From Aquipuribacter sp. SD81 (GTDB taxonomy: Bacteria; Actinomycetota; Actinomycetes; Actinomycetales; JBBAYJ01): a DNA stretch of 64,000 bases. This document shows positions 29,186 to 37,033 of the stretch, one piece after another; within the stretch, counting starts at the first letter, position 1, and every line of letters begins with the position of its first letter. The position numbers were made by a program, and so were the translations under genes. The notes under the pieces were generated by a model. It was not told the DNA's origin. It worked only from the letters and a program-made list of their open reading frames with translations, and ran no database searches. The DNA lies in NCBI RefSeq assembly GCF_037153975.1, contig NZ_JBBAYJ010000003.1, positions 124,001 through 188,000 on the forward strand, read 5' to 3'.

Positions 29186-30121
29186 GCCCTCCCGGGCGGC
29201 GCGCAGCCGACCGACCGCGCTCGCCAGGCCCCACCGCTGCGCGTGGGCGTCGGTGGCGCCCGGGTCCGGCTCCGCGCCCAGCACGAGGCGGCCGAGGTCG
29301 TCCGGGTCCAGCGGGGCGTCCCTCACGCAGCGCACGACGCGCAGCGCCCGGTGCAGGTAGTCCGCGGCGTCGGCGAGCTTCGCGCGGCGGCCGCGGCTCA
29401 GGCTCGAGTCCGGGTCGCGGACGGCCTCGAGCAGGCCCGTCAGCCCGCCGTGCGTCCGGAGCAGCTCGGCGGCGGTCCGCTCGCCGATCCCGGCGACCCC
29501 GGGCAGGCCGTCGGAGGGGTCGCCCCGCAGCAGCGACATCTCGAGGTACCCGTGACCGTCGGGCACGCCGTACCCGTCCGCGAGACCGGCCTCGTCGTAC
29601 ACCGGCGCGTCGCGCACCCCAGCCCCGACGTAGACGACGTCGACGCCGCGCGCGTCGTCGACGAGCTGCAGCAGGTCGCGGTCACCGCTCACCACGTGCA
29701 CGGGACCGTCGGCCTCGTCCGGCCAGCGGGCGGCGAGGGTCGCGCACACGTCGTCGGCCTCGTGGCCGGGTGCGGCGACGACCTGCAGCCCGAGCAGCGC
29801 GAGCGTGTCGGCGAGCAGGGGCACCTGCGGTGCGAGCTCGTCCGGCGCCTCCTCGACGTCGGGGGCGTCGCCGCGCTCGGCGAGCACCCGGTGCGCCTTG
29901 TACGACGGCACGAGGTCGGTGCGGAACGCGGGACGCCAGTCCGCGTCCCAGCACGCGGCGTAGGCGTCCGGCCGGTACCGCTCGAGCAGGTGGGCCGTCA
30001 TGTCGAGGTAGCCGCGGACCGCGTTGACCGGTGTGCCGTCCGGCGCCGCGACCTTCGTCGGGATCGCGTGGAAGGCCCGGAAGTACAGCGTCGCCGCGTC
30101 GACGGCCAGCAGTCCGCTCAC
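29174..30121 (-). CDS. 5'-3' exonuclease (Pol I N-terminal-like, FEN fold)
   Basis: The 315-residue nuclease begins MSGLLAVDAATLYFRAFHAIP. It shows the helical-arch motif LVPSYKAHR, the acidic cluster GHEADDVCATLA, VVSGDRDLLQLVDD and the helix-hairpin-helix LPGVAGIGERTAAELL. These metal-ligand and DNA-binding motifs match the 5' nuclease domain of DNA polymerase I; no polymerase part is attached. A stand-alone copy next to helY is also found in Mycobacterium. It would remove 5' flaps or RNA primers. Confidence 0.93.
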   Translation of the reverse strand: MSGLLAVDAATLYFRAFHAIPTKVAAPDGTPVNAVRGYLDMTAHLLERYRPDAYAACWDADWRPAFRTDLVPSYKAHRVLAERGDAPDVEEAPDELAPQVPLLADTLALLGLQVVAAPGHEADDVCATLAARWPDEADGPVHVVSGDRDLLQLVDDARGVDVVYVGAGVRDAPVYDEAGLADGYGVPDGHGYLEMSLLRGDPSDGLPGVAGIGERTAAELLRTHGGLTGLLEAVRDPDSSLSRGRRAKLADAADYLHRALRVVRCVRDAPLDPDDLGRLVLGAEPDPGATDAHAQRWGLASAVGRLRAAREGLSR

Positions 30122-30160
30122 CGGCCCATGCTGGCAGGCCGTCGCGGCGGGTGGTGGCGC

Positions 30161-30166
30161 TAACCT
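30161..30166 (+). promoter_or_regulatory. Candidate -10 of the acyl-CoA dehydrogenase gene
   Basis: TAACCT matches the local pattern. It would give a leader of about 75 nt ending in GAGGA shortly before GTG 30246. Confidence 0.35.
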
Positions 30167-30245
30167 GGCCCGCACCACGCACGTCGGCGACGGTGCCCCA
30201 CCCGCGGTGCCCCGCCGGCTCCCTCCCACCCCGAGGACGCACACC

Positions 30246-31457
30246 GTGACCGGTCGACGCCGACCCTTCCCCGCCCCCGCCCGCGTGCTGCCGTACGAGG
30301 AGGCGGGCGACCTGCTCGACCTCGTCCGCGACATCGGCGAGAACGAGCTCGCGCCGCAGGCGGCCGCGGCCGAGGAGCGCGCCGCCACCTCGCACGAGTA
30401 CCCGCGCGAGGCGTACCGCCTGCTCGGCAAGGCGGGCCTGCTCGGGCTGCCGTACCCGGAGGAGGTGGGCGGCGGCGGGCAGCCGTACGCCGTCTACCTG
30501 CAGGTGCTCGAGGAGCTCGCGCGCTCGTGGGGGAGCGTCGCCATGGGCGTGAGCGTCCACGTGCTCGCCTGCCACGCCCTGGCGACGGCCGGGACCGAAG
30601 AGCAGCGGCGGCGCTGGCTGCCCGACCTGCTCGGCGGGGAGCTGCTCGCCGGGTACTGCCTGTCGGAGCACGAGTCCGGCTCGGACGCCGCCGCGATGCG
30701 GACCCGCGCGGAGCGGGACGGGGAGGGCTACGCGCTGTGGGGGACCAAGGCGTGGATCACGCACGGCGGCATGGCCGACGCGTACACCGTCTTCGCGCGC
30801 ACGTCGCCGAGGCCTGCACCGGGGGAGGGCCCGTCCGGCTCCGGGATCTCCGCCTTCCTCGTGCCCGGTGACGCGTCCGGTCTCGGCGCCGCCGAGCCGG
30901 AGCGCAAGATGGGCTTCGCCGCCTCCCGCACGTCGCAGGTCCTGCTGGAGGGGGTACGGGTCGACGCCGACCGCCTGCTCGGGTCCGAGGGCGACGGCTT
31001 CGCCGTGGCCAAGCGCGCGCTCGACGCGGGACGGCTCGGGATCGCGGCCGTCGCCGTGGGCATCGCGCAGGCCGCGCTCGAGGACGCCGTCGCCTACGCG
31101 CGCGAGCGCCGGCAGTTCGGCCGGGCGCTCATCGACAACCAGGGCCTCGGCTGGCTGCTCGCCGACCTCGCCACCGCGGTCACGGCGTCCCGCGCCCTCT
31201 ACCTCGAGGCCGCGCGCCTGCTCGACGCGGGCGAGGACGAGACCCGGGTGCGCGCGACGGCGAGCATGGCGAAGACCTTCTGCACCGACAGCGCCGTCCG
31301 CGTCACGACCGACGCGGTGCAGGTGCTCGGCGGGGCCGGGTACGTGAGCGACCACCGGGTCGAGCGGCTCATGCGCGAGGCCAAGCTCCTGCAGATCGTC
31401 GAGGGGACGAACCAGGTGCAGCGGATCGTGGTCGCGGGGGCGCTGGCACGCGGGTGA
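30246..31457 (+). CDS. Acyl-CoA dehydrogenase
   Basis: The 403-residue FAD enzyme introduces the alpha-beta double bond into acyl-CoA thioesters. Visible signatures are GYCLSEHESGSDAAAMRTRAERDGEGY (flavin contact), GTKAWITHGGMADAYTVFART, RKMGFAASRTSQVLLEGV and the C-terminal QVLGGAGYVSDHRVERLMREAKLLQIVEGTNQVQR, where the Glu of EGTNQ is the expected catalytic base of short-chain types. The chain-length specificity cannot be read. It stands alone, divergent from the exonuclease gene. The GTG start gives a normal family length. Confidence 0.93.
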   Translation: MTGRRRPFPAPARVLPYEEAGDLLDLVRDIGENELAPQAAAAEERAATSHEYPREAYRLLGKAGLLGLPYPEEVGGGGQPYAVYLQVLEELARSWGSVAMGVSVHVLACHALATAGTEEQRRRWLPDLLGGELLAGYCLSEHESGSDAAAMRTRAERDGEGYALWGTKAWITHGGMADAYTVFARTSPRPAPGEGPSGSGISAFLVPGDASGLGAAEPERKMGFAASRTSQVLLEGVRVDADRLLGSEGDGFAVAKRALDAGRLGIAAVAVGIAQAALEDAVAYARERRQFGRALIDNQGLGWLLADLATAVTASRALYLEAARLLDAGEDETRVRATASMAKTFCTDSAVRVTTDAVQVLGGAGYVSDHRVERLMREAKLLQIVEGTNQVQRIVVAGALARG

Positions 31458-31580
31458 CGCCGCGCGCCTCCGGGTGAGGCGGGGTCAAGGTGGCCGGGTC
31501 GGCCGCCGAAGGGGATGCGGGCACGACGGAGCCGCTCGCGGTGGCTCCCGGCAGGCCCGCGACCGCCTGGAGGACCCCCG

Positions 31581-33761
31581 GTGCGAGGACCCGTCGCCGT
31601 CACCGCCGTCGTCGCCGTCACCGGCGCGCTGCTCGTCTTCGACGTCGCCGCGCTGCCGGGCCCGCCCGGCGGCGGGCCCGTCGAGGCCGCGCGGACGGTG
31701 GTGCCGCTCAGCGGGGCCGTCGCGGCGACCGGTGAGCCCGGGGTGCTGCAGAGCGACGTCGTGGAGTCCGACGGCTTCTCCGTCGTCGGGGTCACGTGGT
31801 CGCCCGAGGACGCGCCGGCCTCCGCGGCCGTCCAGGTCAGGGTGCGCGAGGACGGCGGCTGGTCGGCGTGGGAGCCGCTCGAGCTCGTCGACTCCGCCCC
31901 CGACCCCGGCACGGAGGAGGCCCGGCTGGCCGCCGACGTCGTCGCGACCGAGCCGCTCGTCACCGGGTCCGCCGACGCGGTCCAGGTGCGCCTCGCGACC
32001 CCGGACGGCGAGACGCCCGAGGACCTCGAGGTCGTCCTCGTCGACCCGGGCGAGGGTCCGACCACCACCGAGACCACGCCGCTGAGCCCCGCCGGGGCCG
32101 CGACGGCGCCGAGCGTCGTGACGCGCGCCCAGTGGGGTGCCGACGAGTCGAGGCGGCGCTGCAGCCCGAGCTACTCCAGCACCGTGGTGGCCGGCGTCGT
32201 GCACCACACCGCCGGGACCAACGCGTACACGGCGGCCGAGAGCGCGGGCATCGTCCGCGGCATCTACGCCTACCACACGGGCACGCTCGGCTGGTGCGAC
32301 GTGGGCTACAACTTCCTCGTCGACAAGTACGGCACGGTCTTCGAGGGCCGCTACGGCGGCATCACGAAGGCGGTGCGCGGGGCCCACGCGGGCGGCTTCA
32401 ACGACCGCACCTTCGGCGTCTCCGCGCTCGGCAACTACCAGACGGCCGCCGCGCCGGCCGTGATGGTCAAGGCCATGGGCGAGGTCGTCGGCTGGAAGAT
32501 GGGCCTGTTCGGGCGCACCGCGACCGGCACCGTCACCCTCACCAGCGCCGGCGGCACGTCGCGCTACGCGGCCGGTACCTCGGTGCAGCTGCCCGCGGTC
32601 TTCGCCCACCGCGACGTCGGGCAGACCAGCTGCCCCGGCGTCAACCTCTACGCCGCCATGGGCACGCTGCGCTCCGTCGCGGCCCAGCGCGCGGCGGCGA
32701 CGACCACGCCGAGCACCAGCCCGAGCACCAGCCCGACGCCGGCGCCGTCACCGAGCACCACCCCCGCCCCGACCCCCGCCCCGACGCCCGCCCCGACGCC
32801 CGCCCCGACCGCCGCCCCGACGACCACCCCGACCCCGACCACCACGCCGACGGCGACGAGCCCGACACCCACGTCGGCGAGCCCGCTCGACCTGCGCCGG
32901 GCGACGGTCGTGCCCGTCGACTCCCCCCGGGCGGGCGCGCAGCTGCTCACCTACCTGCCGGTGAGCCCGGGCACCCGCCACGTCACGGACGTGACCGCGC
33001 GCGGCGCCGTGACCACGGTGCAGTCCGGTCGCTGGACCGCCGGCTGGTCGCAGGTCGTCCCCGTCGAGCTCGACGGCACCGCCGGCGAGGAGCTGCTCCT
33101 GTACAACCGGGGCAGCGGGCGCGTGGTCGTGGTCGACACCACCGGCAGCGGGTCCACCCCGATGCTGCTGGACCGCACCTGGTCCGGTGGCTGGACGCAC
33201 GTGGTCCCGGTCGAGGTGGACGGCAGGACCGGCTCGGAGCTGCTGCTCTACAGCTCGGTCACCGGCGCCCAGCGGGTCGTGCGGCTGAGCCGGACCGGCA
33301 CGACGACCACGATCAGCCGCACGACGTGGTCCACGGGCTGGACGCACCTGTCGGCCGCCGAGGTCGACCGCACCGCCCGCTCCGAGCTCAGCGTCTACAA
33401 CGCGGCCACGGGTCGGCACCTGCTCCTCGAGCTCGGCAGCGGGACCCTCTCCACGCGCATCGCCCAGCACACGCTGGCCAAGGGCCTGTCCGCCGTGGTC
33501 CCGCTGGAGGTCGACCGCACCGCGGGTACGGAGCTGCTCACGTACCACCCGGTGACCGGCGCGACGTCGGTGTCCGACGTGTCCGCCACGGGCGGGCTGA
33601 CCCCGCTCCGCACGCACACGTGGACGGCGGGCTGGACGCGCATGGCGCCGCTGGAGGCCGACGGGACGAGCGGGTCCGAGCTCGTCGTCCACAACGCCGC
33701 GACCGGGCGCCTGCTCGTGCTCGACCTCGACAGCGGCGGCGGGGCGAGCCGGCTGGGGTGA
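31581..33761 (+). CDS. Secreted N-acetylmuramoyl-L-alanine amidase (PGRP type) with C-terminal propeller-like repeats
   Basis: The 726-residue exported protein has a signal peptide (MRGPVAVTAVVAVTGALLVFD) and an N-terminal beta domain (SDGFSVVGVTWSPEDAPASAA). A PGRP/amidase-2 domain covers about 175-370, with the zinc ligands visible in VVHHTAG and AHRDVGQTSCPG. A Pro/Thr linker follows at about 375-430. The last 290 residues consist of about five repeats near 48 residues with a W..GW signature and VDGT.G.ELL.YN. GTG 31581 follows GGAGGA (31569-31574); the ATG at 31515 has no proper spacing. It probably cleaves peptidoglycan cross-bridges or stems. Confidence 0.85.
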   Translation: MRGPVAVTAVVAVTGALLVFDVAALPGPPGGGPVEAARTVVPLSGAVAATGEPGVLQSDVVESDGFSVVGVTWSPEDAPASAAVQVRVREDGGWSAWEPLELVDSAPDPGTEEARLAADVVATEPLVTGSADAVQVRLATPDGETPEDLEVVLVDPGEGPTTTETTPLSPAGAATAPSVVTRAQWGADESRRRCSPSYSSTVVAGVVHHTAGTNAYTAAESAGIVRGIYAYHTGTLGWCDVGYNFLVDKYGTVFEGRYGGITKAVRGAHAGGFNDRTFGVSALGNYQTAAAPAVMVKAMGEVVGWKMGLFGRTATGTVTLTSAGGTSRYAAGTSVQLPAVFAHRDVGQTSCPGVNLYAAMGTLRSVAAQRAAATTTPSTSPSTSPTPAPSPSTTPAPTPAPTPAPTPAPTAAPTTTPTPTTTPTATSPTPTSASPLDLRRATVVPVDSPRAGAQLLTYLPVSPGTRHVTDVTARGAVTTVQSGRWTAGWSQVVPVELDGTAGEELLLYNRGSGRVVVVDTTGSGSTPMLLDRTWSGGWTHVVPVEVDGRTGSELLLYSSVTGAQRVVRLSRTGTTTTISRTTWSTGWTHLSAAEVDRTARSELSVYNAATGRHLLLELGSGTLSTRIAQHTLAKGLSAVVPLEVDRTAGTELLTYHPVTGATSVSDVSATGGLTPLRTHTWTAGWTRMAPLEADGTSGSELVVHNAATGRLLVLDLDSGGGASRLG

Positions 33762-33828
33762 GGGCCGGCACCGCATCCGACACCAGATCGTTGCCTGCGG
33801 CGGCGTCCCGGCTGGCTACTCTGCGGCG

Positions 33829-34296
33829 GTGACCGCCCCTGACGGCAGAGCCTTCGTCGACGACACCGACCGCGCCATCGTGCGCGCCCTCGCCTCCGAC
33901 GGGCGCATGTCCTACACCGACCTCGGTCGTCTCACCGGGCTCTCCACGTCGGCGGTGCACCACCGCGTGCGCCGCCTGGAGCAGCGCGGCGTCATGCGGG
34001 GCTACCGCGCCGTCGTCGACCCGGCGGCGCTGGGCCTGCAGCTGACGGCGTTCATCGCGCTCACCCCGCTCGACCAGTCCGCCCCGGACGACGTGCCCGA
34101 GCGGCTGCGGGACCTCGTGGAGGTGGAGGCCATCCACGCCGTCGCGGGGGAGGCGAACTACCTCATCAAGGTGCGCGTCGACACCCCGCCCCACCTGGAG
34201 GACCTGCTGACGGTCATCCGGCAGAAGGCGGGTGTGTCGACGCACACGACGATCGTGCTCAGCACGCCGTACGAGGACCGGCCGCCGCGGGTGTGA
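33829..34296 (+). CDS. Lrp/AsnC-family transcriptional regulator
   Basis: The 155-residue regulator has an N-terminal helix-turn-helix (DDTDRAIVRALASDGRMSYTDLGRLTGLSTSAVHHRVRRLEQRGVMRGY) and a RAM ligand-binding domain (TAFIALTPLD to HTTIVLSTPYED). Such proteins form octamers and sense amino acids. TACTCT (33817-33822) lies 6 bp before GTG. Its 3' end overlaps the convergent adenylating-enzyme gene by 38 bp. The lysine degradation cluster 5 kb away is a possible target, but nothing in the sequence proves it. Confidence 0.92.
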   Translation: MTAPDGRAFVDDTDRAIVRALASDGRMSYTDLGRLTGLSTSAVHHRVRRLEQRGVMRGYRAVVDPAALGLQLTAFIALTPLDQSAPDDVPERLRDLVEVEAIHAVAGEANYLIKVRVDTPPHLEDLLTVIRQKAGVSTHTTIVLSTPYEDRPPRV

Positions 34297-35866
34297 GGGT
34301 CCGCGCCGCCGGCGCCCGCTCGACGTAGCGCTGCTTGAGGCGCGCGTCGTCGCCGTCGTCGAACGGTGCCTCGCCCGGTCCCACGACGCGCACGGTCGGC
34401 AGCACGCGCGCCGGGGCGATGCGGCACGCGTTGTGCAGGTCGCCGTTGCCGGCGCGCAGCCGCGCGAGCACGCGCGCCGACAGCGCCCCGTCGGCCGGGC
34501 ACTCCGCGCCCGGGGCGTGCTCGACGACGACGTCGAGCCGCGGGGTGGCGTCCGCCTCCTCCCAGCGCAGCAGGCGGAACCGACGGACGGCGGCCGCGAG
34601 CGCGGGCTCGGCGTACAGCGCCTCGCGCACCTCGTCGACGGTGACCACCGCGCCGTAGAAGTCGACGGAGGCGTCGGAGCGGCCGCCGTGCAGCAGCAGC
34701 GGCAGGTCGGTGGTCGCCAGCGCCAGCAGGTCCTCGCAGCCGTGGGCCCGGAGCACCCGCCGCAGCCGCGGGAGCCGGACCACCGTCCCGAGGTCGTGGA
34801 TGTCGTAGCGCACCCGCGGCGACAGGGTGCCGCGCCGTGCCACCGTGACGAGCAGCTCGCCGTCGGCCGAGGTCTCGAGCACGTAGTCGAGCGGGTTGTA
34901 CTGGAACACCATCGGCAGCGGGCCGTCCTCGCGGCCGGTGAGCGCGCGGCGCAGCGCGGGGTCGGCGGCCATCCGGCGCCGCACGGCGACACCGAGGTCG
35001 GTCTCGGCCGCGATGTTGATCTCGAGGTCGGACGCGCCGTAGGAGCCGAGCACACGCGTGTAGTGCTGCAGCAGGTGGCTGCGCATGCTCTCGCTGATCG
35101 CCTCGCCGCCGAAGCCCGCCGCGACCTCGTAGCGGGTGAGGTCGATGCGGGGGTCGTCGGCGACGTCCTTGAGGAACGGCGGGTAGCCGAGCAGCACGTA
35201 GCGGTAGCCGGGGCCGAGCGCGCGCATCGTCTCGACGACCTTGCCGACGTCGGGTCCGGTCGACTTCAGCCTGGTGACGGGACCGAGCGCGGTGGACACG
35301 CTCATGCCGGTCGCCCACGCGCCGAGCGAGAAGGCGTTGAGGACGACGGGCACGTCGTCGACCAGGGGCACGCGGGCTGGCCCGCCGCCGCCCCCGAGGG
35401 AGCGGGCGAAGGTGGCCTGCAGCAGCACCGAGGTCGCCCGGCGCTCCGCGGCGCCGCGCGCCCAGCTGGTCGGGTGGCCCGTCGAGCCCGACGACTCGTC
35501 GAGGCCGAGCCCGCGGGCGGGCAGCCGCCCGCCGCGGCACAGGTCCTCGATGCGGTGCGGGACGACGTAGGACGCCTTGTCGGTGACCGGCAGGCCCGCG
35601 AGGTCCCGCGGGGTCCGGGGCGGCCGGGTCCCGGTGGCGGCGAGCAGGTCGCGGTACGCCGGCACCGTGCGGGCCGCGACGGTCGCGGTGCGCCAGGCCC
35701 GCAGCCGCCCGCCGTGCCAGCGGAGCCGCTCCGCACCCGGCAGGCGCAGCAGCGGCAGGACGACGGTCCGCGGCGAGCGGCCGAGGAGGGCGAGGGCGGC
35801 CTCGAGGCCGTCGGCGAGGACGCGGAACCACAGGGAGCCGAGCCGGCGGGTCGTCGACATGCTCAC
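34259..35866 (-). CDS. PaaK-like adenylate-forming enzyme (phenylacetate-CoA ligase/CoF-synthetase family)
   Basis: The 535-residue protein has the ATP-binding loop DESSGSTGHPTSW, VLLGYPPFLKDVA, GFGGEAISESMRSHL, YGASDLEINIA and YDIHDLGTVVRLP. These fit the phenylacetate-CoA ligase-like branch of adenylating enzymes. The acid substrate is unknown. It overlaps the nitroreductase gene by GTGA, so the two are one transcription unit. A C-terminal domain (DFYGAVVTVDEVREALYAEP) resembles the mobile AMP-binding C-domain. Confidence 0.82.
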   Translation of the reverse strand: MSMSTTRRLGSLWFRVLADGLEAALALLGRSPRTVVLPLLRLPGAERLRWHGGRLRAWRTATVAARTVPAYRDLLAATGTRPPRTPRDLAGLPVTDKASYVVPHRIEDLCRGGRLPARGLGLDESSGSTGHPTSWARGAAERRATSVLLQATFARSLGGGGGPARVPLVDDVPVVLNAFSLGAWATGMSVSTALGPVTRLKSTGPDVGKVVETMRALGPGYRYVLLGYPPFLKDVADDPRIDLTRYEVAAGFGGEAISESMRSHLLQHYTRVLGSYGASDLEINIAAETDLGVAVRRRMAADPALRRALTGREDGPLPMVFQYNPLDYVLETSADGELLVTVARRGTLSPRVRYDIHDLGTVVRLPRLRRVLRAHGCEDLLALATTDLPLLLHGGRSDASVDFYGAVVTVDEVREALYAEPALAAAVRRFRLLRWEEADATPRLDVVVEHAPGAECPADGALSARVLARLRAGNGDLHNACRIAPARVLPTVRVVGPGEAPFDDGDDARLKQRYVERAPAARTLTPAAAGPRTAC

Positions 35867-36909
35867 CGCACCGCCTCGAGCGCGCTGCTGACGACGGTGT
35901 CCTCCAGCGGGCGCCGGGGGCTGCGGTGCGGCTCGGCGCTGTGCCCGAGCCGCACGACGAGCCAGGTGGCGAGCCCGTCGGCGGCGGGCTCGCCGACCAC
36001 CTCGTGGAAGCGGGTGAGGGACCAGGGGCTCGTGACGACGGAGCCGTACGGCTGCAGCTCGACGCCGTGCTCGGTGAGGACGAGCCACACGCGCAGCAGC
36101 AGCCGGCCGGCGGCGACCGCGTCCGCCGGGCCGTCGAGCCGGCCGCGCACCCACGCGACGCGCGGGGTGCCCGCGGACGTCGCCCGGCGCACCCGGCGCG
36201 CGAGCGCCGCCACCGGACCGCGCCGGAGCAGGCCGGGGTGCGCGAGCACGAGCCGCAGCAGGAGCCCGGGCGTGCCGAGGGCACGCGGACCGAAGCCGTC
36301 CCGCGTCGCCCGGGCCGCCCGCTCGCTCGTGCGTACCCACGCCGCGAGCTCGGCGCGCACGGCCGGGGTCGTGAGGTCGGCGACGAGCGCCTCGGTGTCG
36401 AGTGCGACCACGCCCGCGACGACGTCGGGCACGGCGGACGTGGCGAGCCGGTGGCCGGCTCCGGCGCACTCCGCCGCGACCAGGCGCAGCACGTGCGCGT
36501 CGACGTCGCGGCCGTCGTACGGCAGCCGCGAGGTGCGGCGGCGGTGCAGCAGCGCCGGGTCGAGGTCGGGCACGCGCGACCCGAGCGGCACGAGCCGCAG
36601 CCGGGCGACCGGCTGCAGCCCCTCGCCGGCGGCGACGGGTGTCGCGTCCGGACCGCCCTCGAGCTCGACGTCGAGACCGTGGCCGACCGCGTGCGCGGCC
36701 ACCGACAGGCACTCGAGGTAGACCCCGACCGTCACGTGGCCGAACAGGACCCCCAGCGGGTGCGCGTCGAGGACGGCTGCGCGGTCGAACAGCAGCGTCG
36801 CGCGCTCGGGGGAGTCGACGTGCAGGCGCATCGGCTGGGTGTTGTGGGGGGAGGGGTAGCGGGCGGCGACACGCGCGAGGTGCCGCCACAGGGCGTCGGG
36901 CTGGTCCAT
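35863..36909 (-). CDS. Acg-family FMN-binding nitroreductase-like protein
   Basis: The 348-residue protein opens with ALWRHLARVAARYPSPHNTQPMRLHVDS, the N-terminal flavin-binding signature of Acg/Rv3131-type nitroreductase-like proteins. HRRRTSRLPYDGRDV and LLLRVWLVLTEHGVELQPYGSVVTS follow. In mycobacteria such proteins are dormancy-induced and may sequester flavin. ATG 36909 follows AGGAG with 7 bp spacing on the minus strand. A 21-bp palindrome lies 18 bp upstream. It is divergent from a two-component system, which may control it. Confidence 0.82.
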   Translation of the reverse strand: MDQPDALWRHLARVAARYPSPHNTQPMRLHVDSPERATLLFDRAAVLDAHPLGVLFGHVTVGVYLECLSVAAHAVGHGLDVELEGGPDATPVAAGEGLQPVARLRLVPLGSRVPDLDPALLHRRRTSRLPYDGRDVDAHVLRLVAAECAGAGHRLATSAVPDVVAGVVALDTEALVADLTTPAVRAELAAWVRTSERAARATRDGFGPRALGTPGLLLRLVLAHPGLLRRGPVAALARRVRRATSAGTPRVAWVRGRLDGPADAVAAGRLLLRVWLVLTEHGVELQPYGSVVTSPWSLTRFHEVVGEPAADGLATWLVVRLGHSAEPHRSPRRPLEDTVVSSALEAVR

Positions 36910-36926
36910 CGTGTGCTCCTGGGTCC

Positions 36927-36947
36927 GGGGCGGCACCGTGCCGCCCC
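36927..36947. promoter_or_regulatory. 21-bp perfect palindrome upstream of the nitroreductase gene
   Basis: Arms GGGGCGGCAC and GTGCCGCCCC flank one central C, a perfect inverted repeat. It lies 18 bp before the nitroreductase start and 87 bp before the histidine-kinase start. It could be an operator for a dimeric regulator or a leader hairpin. Confidence 0.6.
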
Positions 36948-37033
36948 ACGAGCCTCGGCGCCGGCGGCCCCCGCCCGGCAGCGTCGTCGTACCCGACCCG
37001 GCTGCGGCTGCTACCCGTCGGAGAGGGGGACGC

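Noticed and set aside
32700-32880. Short direct repeats of CC(G/C)ACSCC type
   Set aside because: They encode the Pro/Thr linker of the amidase, a common low-complexity linker, and not a mobile or regulatory repeat.
33829-34296. Direct assignment of the Lrp regulator to the lysine cluster
   Set aside because: The gene is about 4.5 kb from kamA with other operons between, and I found no shared operator.
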